A stretch of 64,000 nucleotides of DNA from Larus michahellis (Eukaryota; Chordata; Aves; Charadriiformes; Laridae): positions 30,867,071-30,931,070 of the forward strand of contig NC_133930.1 in assembly GCF_964199755.1 (NCBI RefSeq). Reading direction: 5' to 3'. This document shows positions 52,101 through 61,976 of the stretch, piece after piece. Below the pieces are notes generated by a model. That model saw only the letters and a list, made by a program, of their open reading frames with translations. It was not told the DNA's origin and did no database searches. A program made the position numbers and the translations under genes. How positions within the stretch are numbered: position 1 is the first letter of the stretch; the number at the start of each line of letters is the position of its first letter.

Positions 52101-55100
52101 ACACCCTGGCTCTGCTTTCTTGATAACCTCACAGTTGCTGGGAGTCTGCTGTTGGTCCTGCACCTCAGAAGGCGTGAATAAGGCTCTGACTAAGTCCAGG
52201 CTGCACAAGTCCAGCTTACTTGGCCTCCTCTCAAGAAGTGATCAAGCCCTGCTGCTAAACCTGCTCCTTTTCATCTACATTTTTCTTGCATGGGGGGAGA
52301 AGAAGGGGGGCAAAACCAGGATGCAGTATCTAAATGCTTTTAACAAAGCACTGAACAGAAGGCAACAGACATTTTCCTCAACCTACTGGCTGTACTACTG
52401 CTTATGAAGCCCTCCTTGTTGGTCCTTTTGACTCTCTGCTGCCAGGGCAAACTGCTGGCATATGCTCTGGTTGCTGTCTTCCAGTGTCCCCTCCATCTCT
52501 ACAAAGTTGCTCCCCAGTTTTCATCCCCCAGCCTGTGCTGTTGCCAGGTACACTAGGACAAGTATGTCCTTAAACACATCAGCTTTCTTGAACTCCTTTA
52601 TCCTCCAGAGCTGCTTCCTATGGCATCTCACCTACCAGTTCCCTGAATAAGGGAACTTCTTCTTCCAATGTGCAGGGTCTGCACTATCACAGAATCATAG
52701 GGGTTGGAAGGGACCTTTCCCTTCCCAGATGATAGAAGATAATCTATCTAGTCCAACTCCCCTGCCAAAGCAGGCAGATTTTGAGTATCTCCAGACGACA
52801 CTCCACCACCTCTCTGTGCAGCCTATTCCAGTGCTCTGTCGCCCTCAAACTAAAGAATTTTTCCTCACGTTGAGATGGAATTTCCCGTGTTCTAGCTTGT
52901 GCCTGTTGCCCCTTGTCCCCCTGTGTCCTACCTTGTCCTGCACTATGCTATGTGCCTTCCTCAGTACCCTCAGGACCCTGATCTCGCCACCACAACCAAG
53001 ACTGCCTTTGCTATTACATCCCCAAGTCAGTTCTTCCCTATTTGTGAGTAACAAATCCAGCTGTGCATGAGCCCTGGATGGCCCATCCAGTACCTACCTG
53101 TATCAGTTATCCCTCACATTTTCCAGAAATGTACTCAATTGCTTATGTCCTGCTTTATGGCCCTTCCAGGAGACGTTAGGGAGACTGAAGTCTCCTGAGA
53201 ACCAGCGTCAGTAAACCAGAGGCTTTCTTAAGTTGTTTAAAGTACATGAAGTACTTCGTCACCCTGATCGGTGGTCTGCAGCACACTCCCACCACTGTCA
53301 TGTTTTGTGGCCTCTCCTCTTACATGAACCCACAAGCTACTCCTTCACATCATGAGCAGGTCTTCTCCTTGACTTCCCTACCTGTCTTTCCCGAAGAGCT
53401 TATATCTGTCCGTTACTTCCAGTTGCATAAGCTGTCCTACCACATCTCAGTTATTACCACGATGTTGCAGTGTTGGGACCAGAAACAGCTCTTGTTCTTC
53501 CTGCTTGTTTCTCAGGCTGTGTATGTGTGTACTTGTGCATGTACAGGCCTCCCTTCTCCAGAGCCATCAACTCTGCGGGAACTCCAGCACGTTATCAATC
53601 ATAAGAGCTTCTGCAAGGAACAGGTATGTTCTAGATTTATTTACTTAACATCTGCTGTGACAGCAAAATACTCCCATTGTGCTGCTATACTAGGAACAAT
53701 TTTTTTAGGATGGGAGAATATGATTTTTTGTTTCATTTGGAGAAAACGCAGGGGTTTTTCATTTTCTGAGGTTTTTTTTGTTGTTTTTGGGTTGTCTTTT
53801 TTAACAGAATAAAAATGCTCTGTGATGATTTAGAGAATTCCTTGTGCTCTAAATTATTGGAAAAATAGGTTCATTGTTTAGAACCTGATCACTATCACAT
53901 TTAGCAATTCAACAAAGTAGGAATTAATCTTTTCCACATGGCCTAAACTCCAGCTACATAATTCTTGCTTTTTCAGTTGACCTGCCCTCATTTACTTCAC
54001 TTCACCAGGCAGTCTGCTATACAACAGATTTTTCTGTTCTATTCTCTGATCAAAATCAGTGTTTCTCTTTCTCTTCATTGTTTTTTATCTAGTTTTCCCA
54101 CAGCAGTAACTATGTGAAAACTTCAATAGCTAGACAGCACGAAGAGAGTGCTTAATCCCTTAGGTACGATTATTATACATAAAGATATCACAAACAAATC
54201 AGTCAGACACTGTCTTCCCATTTTGGTAATCTCATATTAGAAAAAAAAAAAAAAAGAAGAGTGATATAACAAAACTGTAAACTAGTCATCAATTCAGATC
54301 CAATTATTAATGATTTGCAAGCTAATAATATGAAAGAGTAAAAAGGCTAGTCATTGAAGGACTCGGTATACCACCAATGTTTTGTGGAGTTTCAATGAAA
54401 AATTTATTCTCATTAAGTAAGAAAACACTTTATACATTGAGATATAATTGAAAACAGTTACCAAAGATTTCAAATGCTACAAGGACTTAAATTTTTTAAT
54501 TTCACAGAGTAGAAACCACTGTTTACCATCCACTATTATTCTCACACACAGCAAGATATCTTCATATCATTTAACTCTGATAATACCACAGGAAAAATAA
54601 CCCAAAAAACCCTTATAAAACAAAATCTCAGCCTCCTCCTCTGAAGAGTTACCTTTTGTGTAGTTCACTGGCTACTTACAGACAGACAGACTATATACAG
54701 GAAACCTCTGAATTGACTTGGCTTCCCCTGCGTAGAGTTTCCCAAGCAACGCAAGGAAAAGCAACTTTTTAGAGCCAAAAGTGGTATTACTGCTATAGAA
54801 ATAACACAGAGCATAAACTAAAATCTAACCAGGGGGAGGCCAGGGGGTGGAGGTGGGGTAGTGGAGGAGGGCAAGGAGGGAGTGGCATGGTACTGAGTTG
54901 ATGGGGTTCCATTCAAAACAAAAAAGCATTTTTGATTCCTCTATATGCATGAGAAAGCCTGGCAAAAATTTCACAGGAGAATTTAGGCTTTTTTATGTCT
55001 ATACCCTAAAGTAAAAGTCTTTCAATTAGAATGTCTTTTACACATCAGCACAGAAATATTCTTCTGTAGTGCAAAGTTAATTTAGTAAGCTTTGCTGTAT

Positions 55101-58100
55101 GTAGTCCTAGAATCGAATTCACTAAGAAATTAAATTTAAAATTTTAATCTGTACCATGCCATGACCTTCTACCATGATTTTGCTTCTTATCACTCTAAAT
55201 AACACTAGATATGGAGTATACAAGGTTGTTTTAATGTTTTTTTAATTATTTCAAGACAATGTACTTGTAATTATGCACTAATGCTTAAGCCTGTCTTATC
55301 CCTATAAAGTCTTTAGCGAGCTTCAAAGTATGTGAATTTAGCCAGTTTCATAAAATAAAGTGTTCTGATCCATACTGAAGAATGAACTGTCAGCCACAAA
55401 TATTGCTGCATTCTTAGTTGCCATTTTCAAAATGTGTATCTTTTTCCAGGTTGCCTTGTACATCTGAAAATGGCTTTCTTAGTAAACAGTTACTGAAATA
55501 GCTTTTTCAAGGTATACATTTGGGTTATTGAAGAAAAAGGCAAAGAATAGAAGTCTAACCAGAACAGAAAGTACAGAACATAGCACTTCAACAGATAATA
55601 TACATTAAATTCATGCTTTTAATTGTGTTAAGAGCACCCACATAGCTCATGAAAATAAATACTATGCTATAAATGCTCTGAAACCTCCTCTTACCCATTC
55701 AGCCACGCTAAAAACACTTAGCAAGGCCATATGCTAGGCTTTGAGCTGTAGATCTGGTACACTGCTTGGAAAGAATTTTGCAAGTTACACTTTAAGAAGT
55801 ACTCATGATAAAAACGAAGCCTCAACAAACTTTTACCATAAACAGTCTCCACTTGATACAGACTGGTATTTCATTCTGGATCCAGACCAAGACAATACAA
55901 ACAACTGGCAAGTCCTTCAATATCAAGGCAAACTGATGGTTGGGGTTTTACTATTCTTCCAAAGAGCATTAAGATACAATTTACAAGGCCACAATCCTTT
56001 CTTTTCAGAGTTATCCCAAGAAGAGTATAAAAAAATAAAATAAAATGCACACAACTTTACAACATCTTTTAACATTCTCTTATTCTGAAGTAGTCGAGCT
56101 GGTTTGGGTGTCATCACGCATCAGAGCAACTGTAAAAGTGACTGAGCTTTAGCATGCACCAAGCCTTGGGATTTGGAGGGGTCTTTATCAACTTCTGTCC
56201 TGTTACTCGTCTTCCTATTTTTGCAACAGTCTCCTTCCAACCTACAATCCTCCACAGAGGATAAGTCAATGACTGAACAGCTTTGTATCTTCTCTATACA
56301 GAGGAGAACATACACATGGGGGTTTTGCCCCTTTTTTTAAAAAAAAAAAAATAAAAAAGTGTTCTGTCATGGAAATTGATAGCACAAAAATCCTGTTCCA
56401 AACAATTTACAGCAACTTTATGACTCCTCCTCACCTACAAGGAAGAGGAGAAGCCTCCACAGCTTCTGACTGTGTCACCAACACCTGCTGTGTTTTGCTC
56501 CAGGTCAACCCAAAGACTTACTAGTTCATTTCTGAGCATTGTCACACCATCATTGCCAGTAGGGAGGCATTCCAGGAGAAACGATTTTGATGACTTCTTG
56601 ATCCACACCAATTGGCCTGGAGTAATAACAGTACTCTATTCCCTCAACATTGTAATCATGGGGCACTCCAAAGTACATTCAGAAATTATGCAAAGCTACA
56701 AGAGGTTTCGATCCCACGTGTTGTTTTGGGATAGATTTACGTTTAAAACAAATGAGTATTTTTTAATCTGTCATAGCAAATACATCATATTGCTTGAAGT
56801 GGAAACTTCATATTAACATATTAATAAATATGATGGTTTTCAGAGCAACATGGGAGAACTGATAGCATCCAAATCCTAGTATTTTACCATAAGACAATAT
56901 CTAATGCTTTTAGTTAAGCTATTTCATTCTGGTCCTAGTATGGCCTAATTTCTCCAGGTTATTTATCGTTACAATTTCTGTCTAAAAGCAAATAAATCAG
57001 GCTATACTATTTTCCACAAATAGCCTGAAAGTAGTTTGTCTAACACTAGACTCCAGACACATGACAGGTTTTACTCACATACGGAAATGCCTACTGGCAG
57101 TCTTTTTCTCTTCCCTACACTCTCCCCAAGCTCAGAGCAGAGCCATTTTCTTCCATCCCCTTAGGACACAAAATTTAGTCCTCCCCTTGTCCCCACTGTA
57201 TGTTTCGCACCTGATATAACCGCGTACTTTATGCATTTTTAAAAGATGCGGGTATTCTAACACAGCTGGTATGTCTGCAAACATAGCACAAATCAGATAC
57301 GATCAGGCATTTGTAGTGTTAGAAAGAAATCTACTATGTTGACTATTACTATCGTCAAAAAGAAGAAATACAACAAAGGGAGGGTTCCTAAAGAGCAACT
57401 TGCATGAATTTTGTAGGCAATCTTGAAAGGGCTTTTTTGTAACTGTCCTCAAAGACGTTTATTTTTATGTTAGCCTGAGCATTTGGGCTAGAACTAGAGT
57501 TGTTAGGTTTCTGGGGTCAAGAGGCCAAAGACCACTTGCCATTCAAAACCTGCAGCACCCTGCAAATGCTAGCCAGAATTCAAGCTGTTTCCTCAACTCT
57601 TTCATTCTGCACAGCAGAGAAGCAGATCATGAAGGAAGCCTCCACTTTAATTTCATCATCATTCTCCCAAACTGAAAATGTTCCTACCGTTTGGATTTCC
57701 AAAAACTTTTGGGGTGGGAGGAACCCCTTTGTATATGGAAAAAAATACATATAAATTGTACACAAAACTTGTGAGAAACATATAACCCAGCACAGACAGA
57801 AAATTATGTTTACAAACCTTCCAAAACGTTGATTTTCTTTAAACGGTTAAGAACTATCCAGTATTTTATTATATCATCTTTCCTATGCTATCTTTCTCCC
57901 TCCCAGCCACGCTTCCAGGGCCACCTCCAGAGTTCAGTTTACATGTGACTCTACAAAACGTACTATCTGCAGCTGCTTTGAAAACTAGAATGTGCCACCT
58001 ACTGGCAACCTAATAAATTGGAAGTTCATCCATCACTACTTCAAACATTGTAAATTTACCTGTATTCAATTTAAACACAAAACTAAAGGCACAAACTCTA

Positions 58101-58897
58101 GCTAAGTTCTTCCGATTGCACTCTAGCACTTAGTATGTAAACAAGTTACAGATCATAAGGTACCTAACAAGGAATTAGAAAGCTATAACTAGTGCTACAG
58201 GGTAAGTTCTGTTCAGCACAACTTTCTGAACCTTAGTCCAACTTGTTTTCCTTCTTTTTCTCTGCTGCAATTTTATTATTTTATGAGAGGGAATACACAA
58301 TACCCTATGTCCTATTTAGTCTGACGTTTCTAGGACAATGAGCAGCTGTGTAGTGGCTTCCTAGAAATGTGGAGTAACCGCAGTTACCTGACTGAACCTA
58401 AGGAAAGAGCTGTTTGAAAGATTTGGTATAGTGAAAGAGTTGAAACATATTTAACTCATATTTTAAGAGAACGGTATCCAGGTTTTAGTCACCGTGCTGT
58501 AACTGATTGACTTTAACAGGCTGCTTAACACCGGAGGAGCCCAGCTGTGATTCAGGGGACTGTTTTAGGTAAGCTTTCAAAACTGTATTTTCAGGGTCCG
58601 GCTCCCATAAGGACAGTTTCCGCCTCTCCGACCTGTAAACACGGCACGCCGAGGGCGCCGTTAGATGCAGCCGAGGGGCGCTTTACGCACGTGAGCCTGC
58701 GGCGGCGGCGGCCGGCGCGGGGCGGGCGAACGCAGCACCTGGGACCCTGGGGGCAGGGCAAACCTCGGCGGGCCCAGCTCGGGCCGCGGGCCGCCTTCCT
58801 CCACAACACGCGTTACCTGAAGCCGCGAGTTCATCGCCATAAACTCCTGCTGAGCCCTCAGGCTGTCGTTCATGGACTTGGAGAGGACGAACCCCAT
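31046..58897 (-). CDS. PLGRKT: PLGRKT, plasminogen receptor with C-terminal lysine (four coding exons, complete)
   Basis: A small membrane protein that binds plasminogen at the cell surface through its C-terminal lysine and promotes its activation. Coding exons are 58897-58817, 36717-36587, 35619-35510 and 31167-31046: 444 nt, 147 residues plus stop, the same length as human. The protein starts [12 protein letters not shown] (G2 and S6 fit an N-myristoylation pattern). It has a charged helix ending in [13 protein letters not shown], a first hydrophobic segment at about 56-73, a KKK turn at 74-76, a second hydrophobic segment at about 79-95 ([15 protein letters not shown]), the conserved DMGYGTLL and a C terminus ending IFIEK. 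The terminal lysine (147), essential for plasminogen binding, is present. All three introns have GT-AG ends and compatible phases (0, 2, 1). Intron 1 is 22 kb. The start is supported by a Kozak-like context and an acceptor just upstream. Confidence 0.97.
31168..35509 (-). other. PLGRKT intron 3 (4.3 kb)
   Basis: An AT-rich intron with GT-AG ends. It contains a CR1 3' end (33803-33944). The stretches 33420-33780 and 34130-34360 look like very old LINE 3' sequence but are too eroded to call. Confidence 0.7.
33803..33944 (+). mobile_element. CR1 LINE 3' tail fragment in PLGRKT intron 3
   Basis: About 140 bases matching the end of CR1: 'cattcctggagatattcaaaa', 'ctctaggtgatcc', 'gacaacctccagaggtccca' and 'ccatgctgtgata'. 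It is antisense to PLGRKT. It is heavily 5'-truncated and diverged. Confidence 0.85.
35510..35619 (-). CDS. PLGRKT: PLGRKT coding exon 3
   Basis: 110 nt encoding [16 protein letters not shown] through YGTLLQRIK, bounded by AG at 35621-35620 and donor GTATGTG. The intron side of the acceptor has a T-rich/A-rich low-complexity run (35629-35660) rather than a long clean pyrimidine tract: on the gene strand it reads as T with scattered C. It carries the second membrane segment. Confidence 0.95.
35620..36586 (-). other. PLGRKT intron 2 (1.0 kb)
   Basis: A short GT-AG intron. It contains a 16-bp perfect palindrome with two CACGTG E-box motifs (35896-35911) and an A-rich run next to exon 3. No other feature is seen. 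Confidence 0.8.
36587..36717 (-). CDS. PLGRKT: PLGRKT coding exon 2
   Basis: 131 nt starting [14 protein letters not shown] and ending GLTAG in phase 2 at donor GTATGA. The acceptor 'cctttttttag' is strong. It encodes the end of the charged N-terminal helix and most of the first membrane segment. A CR1 insertion begins about 70 bases upstream of this exon. Confidence 0.96.
36789..37209 (+). mobile_element. CR1 LINE 3' end next to PLGRKT exon 2
   Basis: CR1 3' portion: 'tctagagcacaagtcttatg', 'ttgttcagcctggagaaaag', 'actacctgaaaggaggatgt', 'ttagattggatatcgggaaa', 'agcattggaacagggtgtcc' and an eroded tail ending 'ttctattctata'. It is antisense to PLGRKT, in intron 1. Its frame is broken and its tail diverged, indicating an old insertion. 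Confidence 0.92.
46620..47261 (+). mobile_element. CR1 LINE, 5'-truncated, well preserved (copy B)
   Basis: The same CR1 subfamily as the copy at 16.2 kb but extending further 5'. An open frame from 46628 to 47185 encodes [19 protein letters not shown], then [72 protein letters not shown] and ends NLL-TAG. The 3' tail ends '...cattctgtgat' and then passes into unrelated 'aagataaagc'. It is antisense to PLGRKT in intron 1. It is a transposon remnant. Confidence 0.95.
47805..47925. repeat. A/C-only low-complexity tract with (CCAA)n
   Basis: About 120 bases built almost entirely of A and C on the plus strand, with runs of 'accaaccaacc', 'caccaccatcaccacc' and A7-A8 blocks. The PLGRKT pre-mRNA would carry the G/U-rich complement. 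Confidence 0.85.
51845..52265 (-). mobile_element. Decayed CR1 LINE 3' fragment, minus strand
   Basis: Antisense CR1 motifs in order: 'ggttggacaggacctc', 'cctgctcagaacagggtcag', 'agaccaggttgctcaggg', 'ccagtcgggtcttgaaaacc', 'aaaggtttctccttatattc', 'ctctgactaagtccaggctg'. It shares its layout with the copy at 14.1 kb. The open frame on the plus strand at 51919-52407 is antisense to it and not a gene. Eroded related sequence may continue to about 52640. Confidence 0.75.
52685..53562 (-). mobile_element. CR1 LINE with internal deletion: endonuclease region joined to 3' end
   Basis: Read on the minus strand from 53562: the start of CR1 ORF2 ('...cagcctgagaaacaagcagg', near 53510), the middle of the endonuclease with [10 protein letters not shown] (compare GDFNxPDICW) and AGHKQ, then [14 protein letters not shown] and GSLGCGGEI (compare LLLTNKEGL and GSLGCSDHE). 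At about 52960-52990 it jumps directly to the 3'-terminal ORF2 block [18 protein letters not shown] and the CR1 tail, ending 'ctatgattctgtgata' at 52685. The whole reverse-transcriptase core is missing. Stops interrupt the frame. The plus-strand open frame at 53246-53812 is largely antisense to the endonuclease. Confidence 0.8.
54832..54880 (+). other. G-rich tract with G-quadruplex potential
   Basis: Five G runs of three to five (ggggg, ggggg, gggg, ggg, ggg) separated by short spacers within about 50 bases. It lies in PLGRKT intron 1, on the strand opposite the transcript. Confidence 0.6.
58817..58897 (-). CDS. PLGRKT: PLGRKT coding exon 1
   Basis: 81 nt, 27 codons (MGFVLSK...MNSRLQ), ending in phase 0 at the donor GTAACG. 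An acceptor-like 'ctcttttgcactccag' lies 7 bases upstream of the ATG (AG at 58905-58904), so this is probably the second transcribed exon. Confidence 0.95.
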
Positions 58898-58903
58898 CGT
58901 GCC

Positions 58904-59155
58904 CTGGAGTGCAAAAGAGACGAGGCGGGTCAGGTAGCAAACGCGGGCGGCTCTTCTGAGCCTGGCCCGCCCCGCCCCCGGGGCGGGGGCGGCGGGTAGG
59001 CCGCGGGGGTAGCGCGGGGGGCGGCTCGTACCGCCCCGCAGGGGACCGGCAGCCTCCGCGGGCTCTCGGCGCCCGCCTCGCCTACGGGGACCGCCCCGTG
59101 GCGCCGGCGGGGCCTAACCCTGTCCCGCTCCGGGCCCGGCACCGCCTCCTCTCAC
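58904..59155 (-). other. PLGRKT: Probable 5' UTR intron of PLGRKT
   Basis: A donor CTGGAG|GTGAGAGG (GT at 59155-59154) and the acceptor 'ctcttttgcactccag' (AG at 58905-58904) would define a 252-base intron separating a non-coding first exon ending at 59156 from the exon with the ATG. Both sites are near consensus. The upstream boundary of the non-coding exon cannot be set without transcript data. Confidence 0.6.
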
Positions 59156-59470
59156 CTCCAGGAAGGGCGCCGGTGGGCCGCGGGCAGAGGGCAACAGGCC
59201 GCGGCAGGGCCCCGCCCGCGCTGCCCGCGATTGGCGGGCGCCGGCGGAGCCGGGAGGGGTTCCAGGGGCCGGCGGCGGGCTGGCCGGCCGGGCCCAGCGC
59301 CTCACGGCCTGTCGTTCCGCCGCCTGCTGAGGCGCCCGGCGGGACCCGGTGCGGCCCTCGGCGCTCCCGGAGGGAGAGCGGCGGCCGGGCCGGCGTTTGG
59401 AACGGCTGCGGGGGAGCGGACCGGCAGCGCGGGTGCCTGCCGGGGCCGTTGGCTTCTGCGGTAACCAGCT

Positions 59471-61873
59471 TACGCTCGGCCTTTCCTTACTGTCTTGTCA
59501 AGCCGATTTCGAGTAAACGCCCTAAATCCTCCAGCAGCCTGGAAAAAACGCGGTTCCGTTCGAGCGCAGCTGGTACGGGGTGTGTTTTTAGCCGAGGGAC
59601 ATCGCGGTTGTGGGTGAAACATCGTCACAGGTTTCGGGCAACGGCAGAACTAAACGTGTGAGGAAGCGATGGGTCTCACCCTGGCTCTTGCAGCTCGGGT
59701 GGGTATTAAAAATGTGCTGGAGGGAAAGTGCCAGCCCCGCGGTGGACAGCGTGTCATTTTCCTGCTCTTTATTTTATCTTTTATTTACTTATGTATTTAT
59801 TTGTCTATAGAACCTGTCCCGATAAGCTTCCAGGAACTCATCTCTGTGTTAAACATGCACACGGGCCCCTGGCAGGTTCTCAGCTCCGGCATGATGCAAC
59901 CAGGTAACTAAGTATCAGTTGGTGAGGAAGGGAATGAAATGGCTTCAACACTTAGGCTTCCTGTCTTACTCCGCCTTTCATCTTGTGTCAGAATGTTTTC
60001 ATGGCATCATCATCCATAATTAAAGGCTGACTTTGAAATCCAAAGAAATTAAATTTTCATTATTTAAAAAAGTGTTGAGACAAAGTTTATGCTCTGTCAG
60101 TTGGCTTTTTAAGCAGTGATAGAAATTTTGGATAGGATTCCCAGGATTCTTTTGGCACTATTAATGAGTATCTCATTAAAGTTTCCAACAGGAGTCCATG
60201 AGAATATACAGCACCTCAAACACCACCTCATAGTGAAATGTGACATCTCACCTTACAATGAGAATTAATCATCCTTTTTCCAGAAAGAGCCTTCTAGTTC
60301 AAGATTTGGGTGTCGTGAGTGTCAAACACCTACATCTGCTAATGTCCTCACCTGCCAGTGACTCTTGTTGTTAGTATTAATTCATGTTCTAAATGCAAAC
60401 ATTTTTGCAAAGCTTATTTTCTGAAAAAAGTGACTGAGAAGACAGCTATCTTCCCAGTTTTTCTACTTCCCCTTTTGTTAACAGCACAGCAAAAATACTA
60501 GAAAAGGAAAAAACTTTTTTTTTTTCTATTGTGGAAAATTGCTTGACATTTTTACGTAAAGTCTTTCCAAGAACTTGATTTTTTTTGTGATATTTTGAAA
60601 ATGCCTGTGACTTTTAAAAGTATTTAATCTTTGACCACGCATAGTTTTAGTACATAAGGAGATACAAACTTTTAAAAACATGATGGTAGGATGTATTTTC
60701 AGCTCCAGAGGTTTGACAGACTAGTCCATGTCAAACTTTGACTGCCGATTTACAGTGTAGAGTGGATTTAACAGCTTATAGATGTAAGCACTTGCAAGGA
60801 TGAAGGCATCTGGCCCGAGATTCTGCATACACCTTTAAAAGCGAAGTTTTTGCCCACAGTTAATGGTTTTACTGAAGGTATTATATTGCTCCCTGAATAA
60901 AAATCCCTGCATAAATCTTGGCCTATCTAAAATAACTAGCTGCCAATCACAGAAAAGGAACATTTGAAAAGCCCTGTTGTGGCAAACAGCTCTGGGGTTT
61001 AATATGTGCATAAGATTGTATATAGAATCAAAATGTTCTCTGTCATAAAGATACAGTGAATGACAGCAACAGCCAAGGGAAGGGGAAACAGGAAAGTTGA
61101 CTCACAAAATGACAATCCTGTGCAGCGAACCAGAGGATGTGTTGGACTAATTCTACTTAATTCTAATTGCCTGCAATCCAAGAAGGCAGTAACGTTTTGT
61201 GGAAGGATACATGGAAGTCTGTTAGATACATGAATGACATGGTGGTTCTGTGAAATGTTATGAAAAATGGAGGTTAGCATAATCATGTGAAGGAACTGAA
61301 AAAATAAATAGTGGCATACTGAGAAGGAGGGAGAGAGAAATGCTGTAAGAAAGGATCAGAGAGTGAGAAGGCAGAAGAGGACATAAAAAATTAGAACTAA
61401 TAGATGAAATTATGTGCTGCTGATAATAGACTTGTCCATCCATGAGCAGAAGAATCCATCCTCCAAGTGTGTCGGAGTGGTGGCTTGTGTGATGAACATG
61501 AAGCTGGCACCCAGCTCCCTGGGGTCTTGCCTGCTTCTGGAGGAGATCCAGGGAAAAGATTCCTGCTATACTTTATCTTCGCGCAAGATGGCAGTACTGC
61601 ACTGGCAGCCACTGACAGGTCTTTAATTAGGCTTCATTAGAGAAAATTGTGTTTGATGGGTCTCTCACTGCTAAATTTGAGAGAATGTAATTTTTCCTCA
61701 AAGCAGGTTAGCAAAGATACCATCCACCCATCTGCAGGCAAGCAGACTGTTTCGGTCTGTCCAAATTTCTTCTTTTCTTGAGCAGGAAGGTATTTCAGAG
61801 TGCAGCAGACTTCTGTATTGCAGACGTCTGGTTTCTTTGGAGGGGTTAACGTGATGGGGCACCGTATTTCAAT
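59471..61873. other. Intergenic DNA beyond PLGRKT promoter
   Basis: The first 200 bases are still moderately GC-rich; the rest is AT-rich. No exon of the expected next gene (CD274) was recognised. Confidence 0.45.
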
Positions 61874-61976
61874 AATCATAGAATCTTCATGCTTGGAAAG
61901 GACCTTTGAGATCATCGAGTCCAACCATACACACACAACCCCCTACAATCTCTGTCACTAGAGCATGCCCTGAAAG
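61874..61976 (-). mobile_element. CR1 LINE 3' tail scrap, minus strand
   Basis: 'aatcatagaatcttcatgct', 'ggaaaggacctttgagatca' and 'tcgagtccaaccatacacac' followed by 'cactagagcatgccctgaa' is the antisense CR1 3' end. It is about 100 bases long and heavily truncated. Confidence 0.85.

Larger units (their letters stand above)
36718..58816 (-). other. PLGRKT intron 1 (22.1 kb)
   Basis: A large AT-rich intron between coding exons 1 and 2. It holds CR1 copies at 36.8, 46.6, 51.9 and 52.7 kb, an A/C-only low-complexity tract at 47.8 kb, a G-rich tract at 54.8 kb, a perfect inverted repeat at 44.5 kb and a GC-richer patch at about 40480-40700 that I cannot explain. No nested gene was recognised on either strand. 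Confidence 0.8.
58600..59470. promoter_or_regulatory. PLGRKT: CpG island and promoter region of PLGRKT
   Basis: About 870 bases of very G+C- and CpG-rich DNA spanning coding exon 1 and its 5' flank. It contains GC-box-like 'ccgcccc' and 'gggcggg' words and no TATA box near the presumed start, typical of a housekeeping-type promoter. Long open frames here on both strands are compositional. Confidence 0.8.

Noticed and set aside
51919-52407. 162-codon plus-strand open frame
   Set aside because: Antisense of a decayed CR1 copy with no protein family resemblance.
53246-53812. 188-codon plus-strand open frame
   Set aside because: Its first part is antisense to the CR1 endonuclease region; the rest runs into T-rich intron.
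58547-59661. Plus- and minus-strand open frames of 60 to 187 codons in the PLGRKT CpG island
   Set aside because: Compositional artefacts. The only supported coding piece is MGFVLSK...RLQ at 58897-58817.
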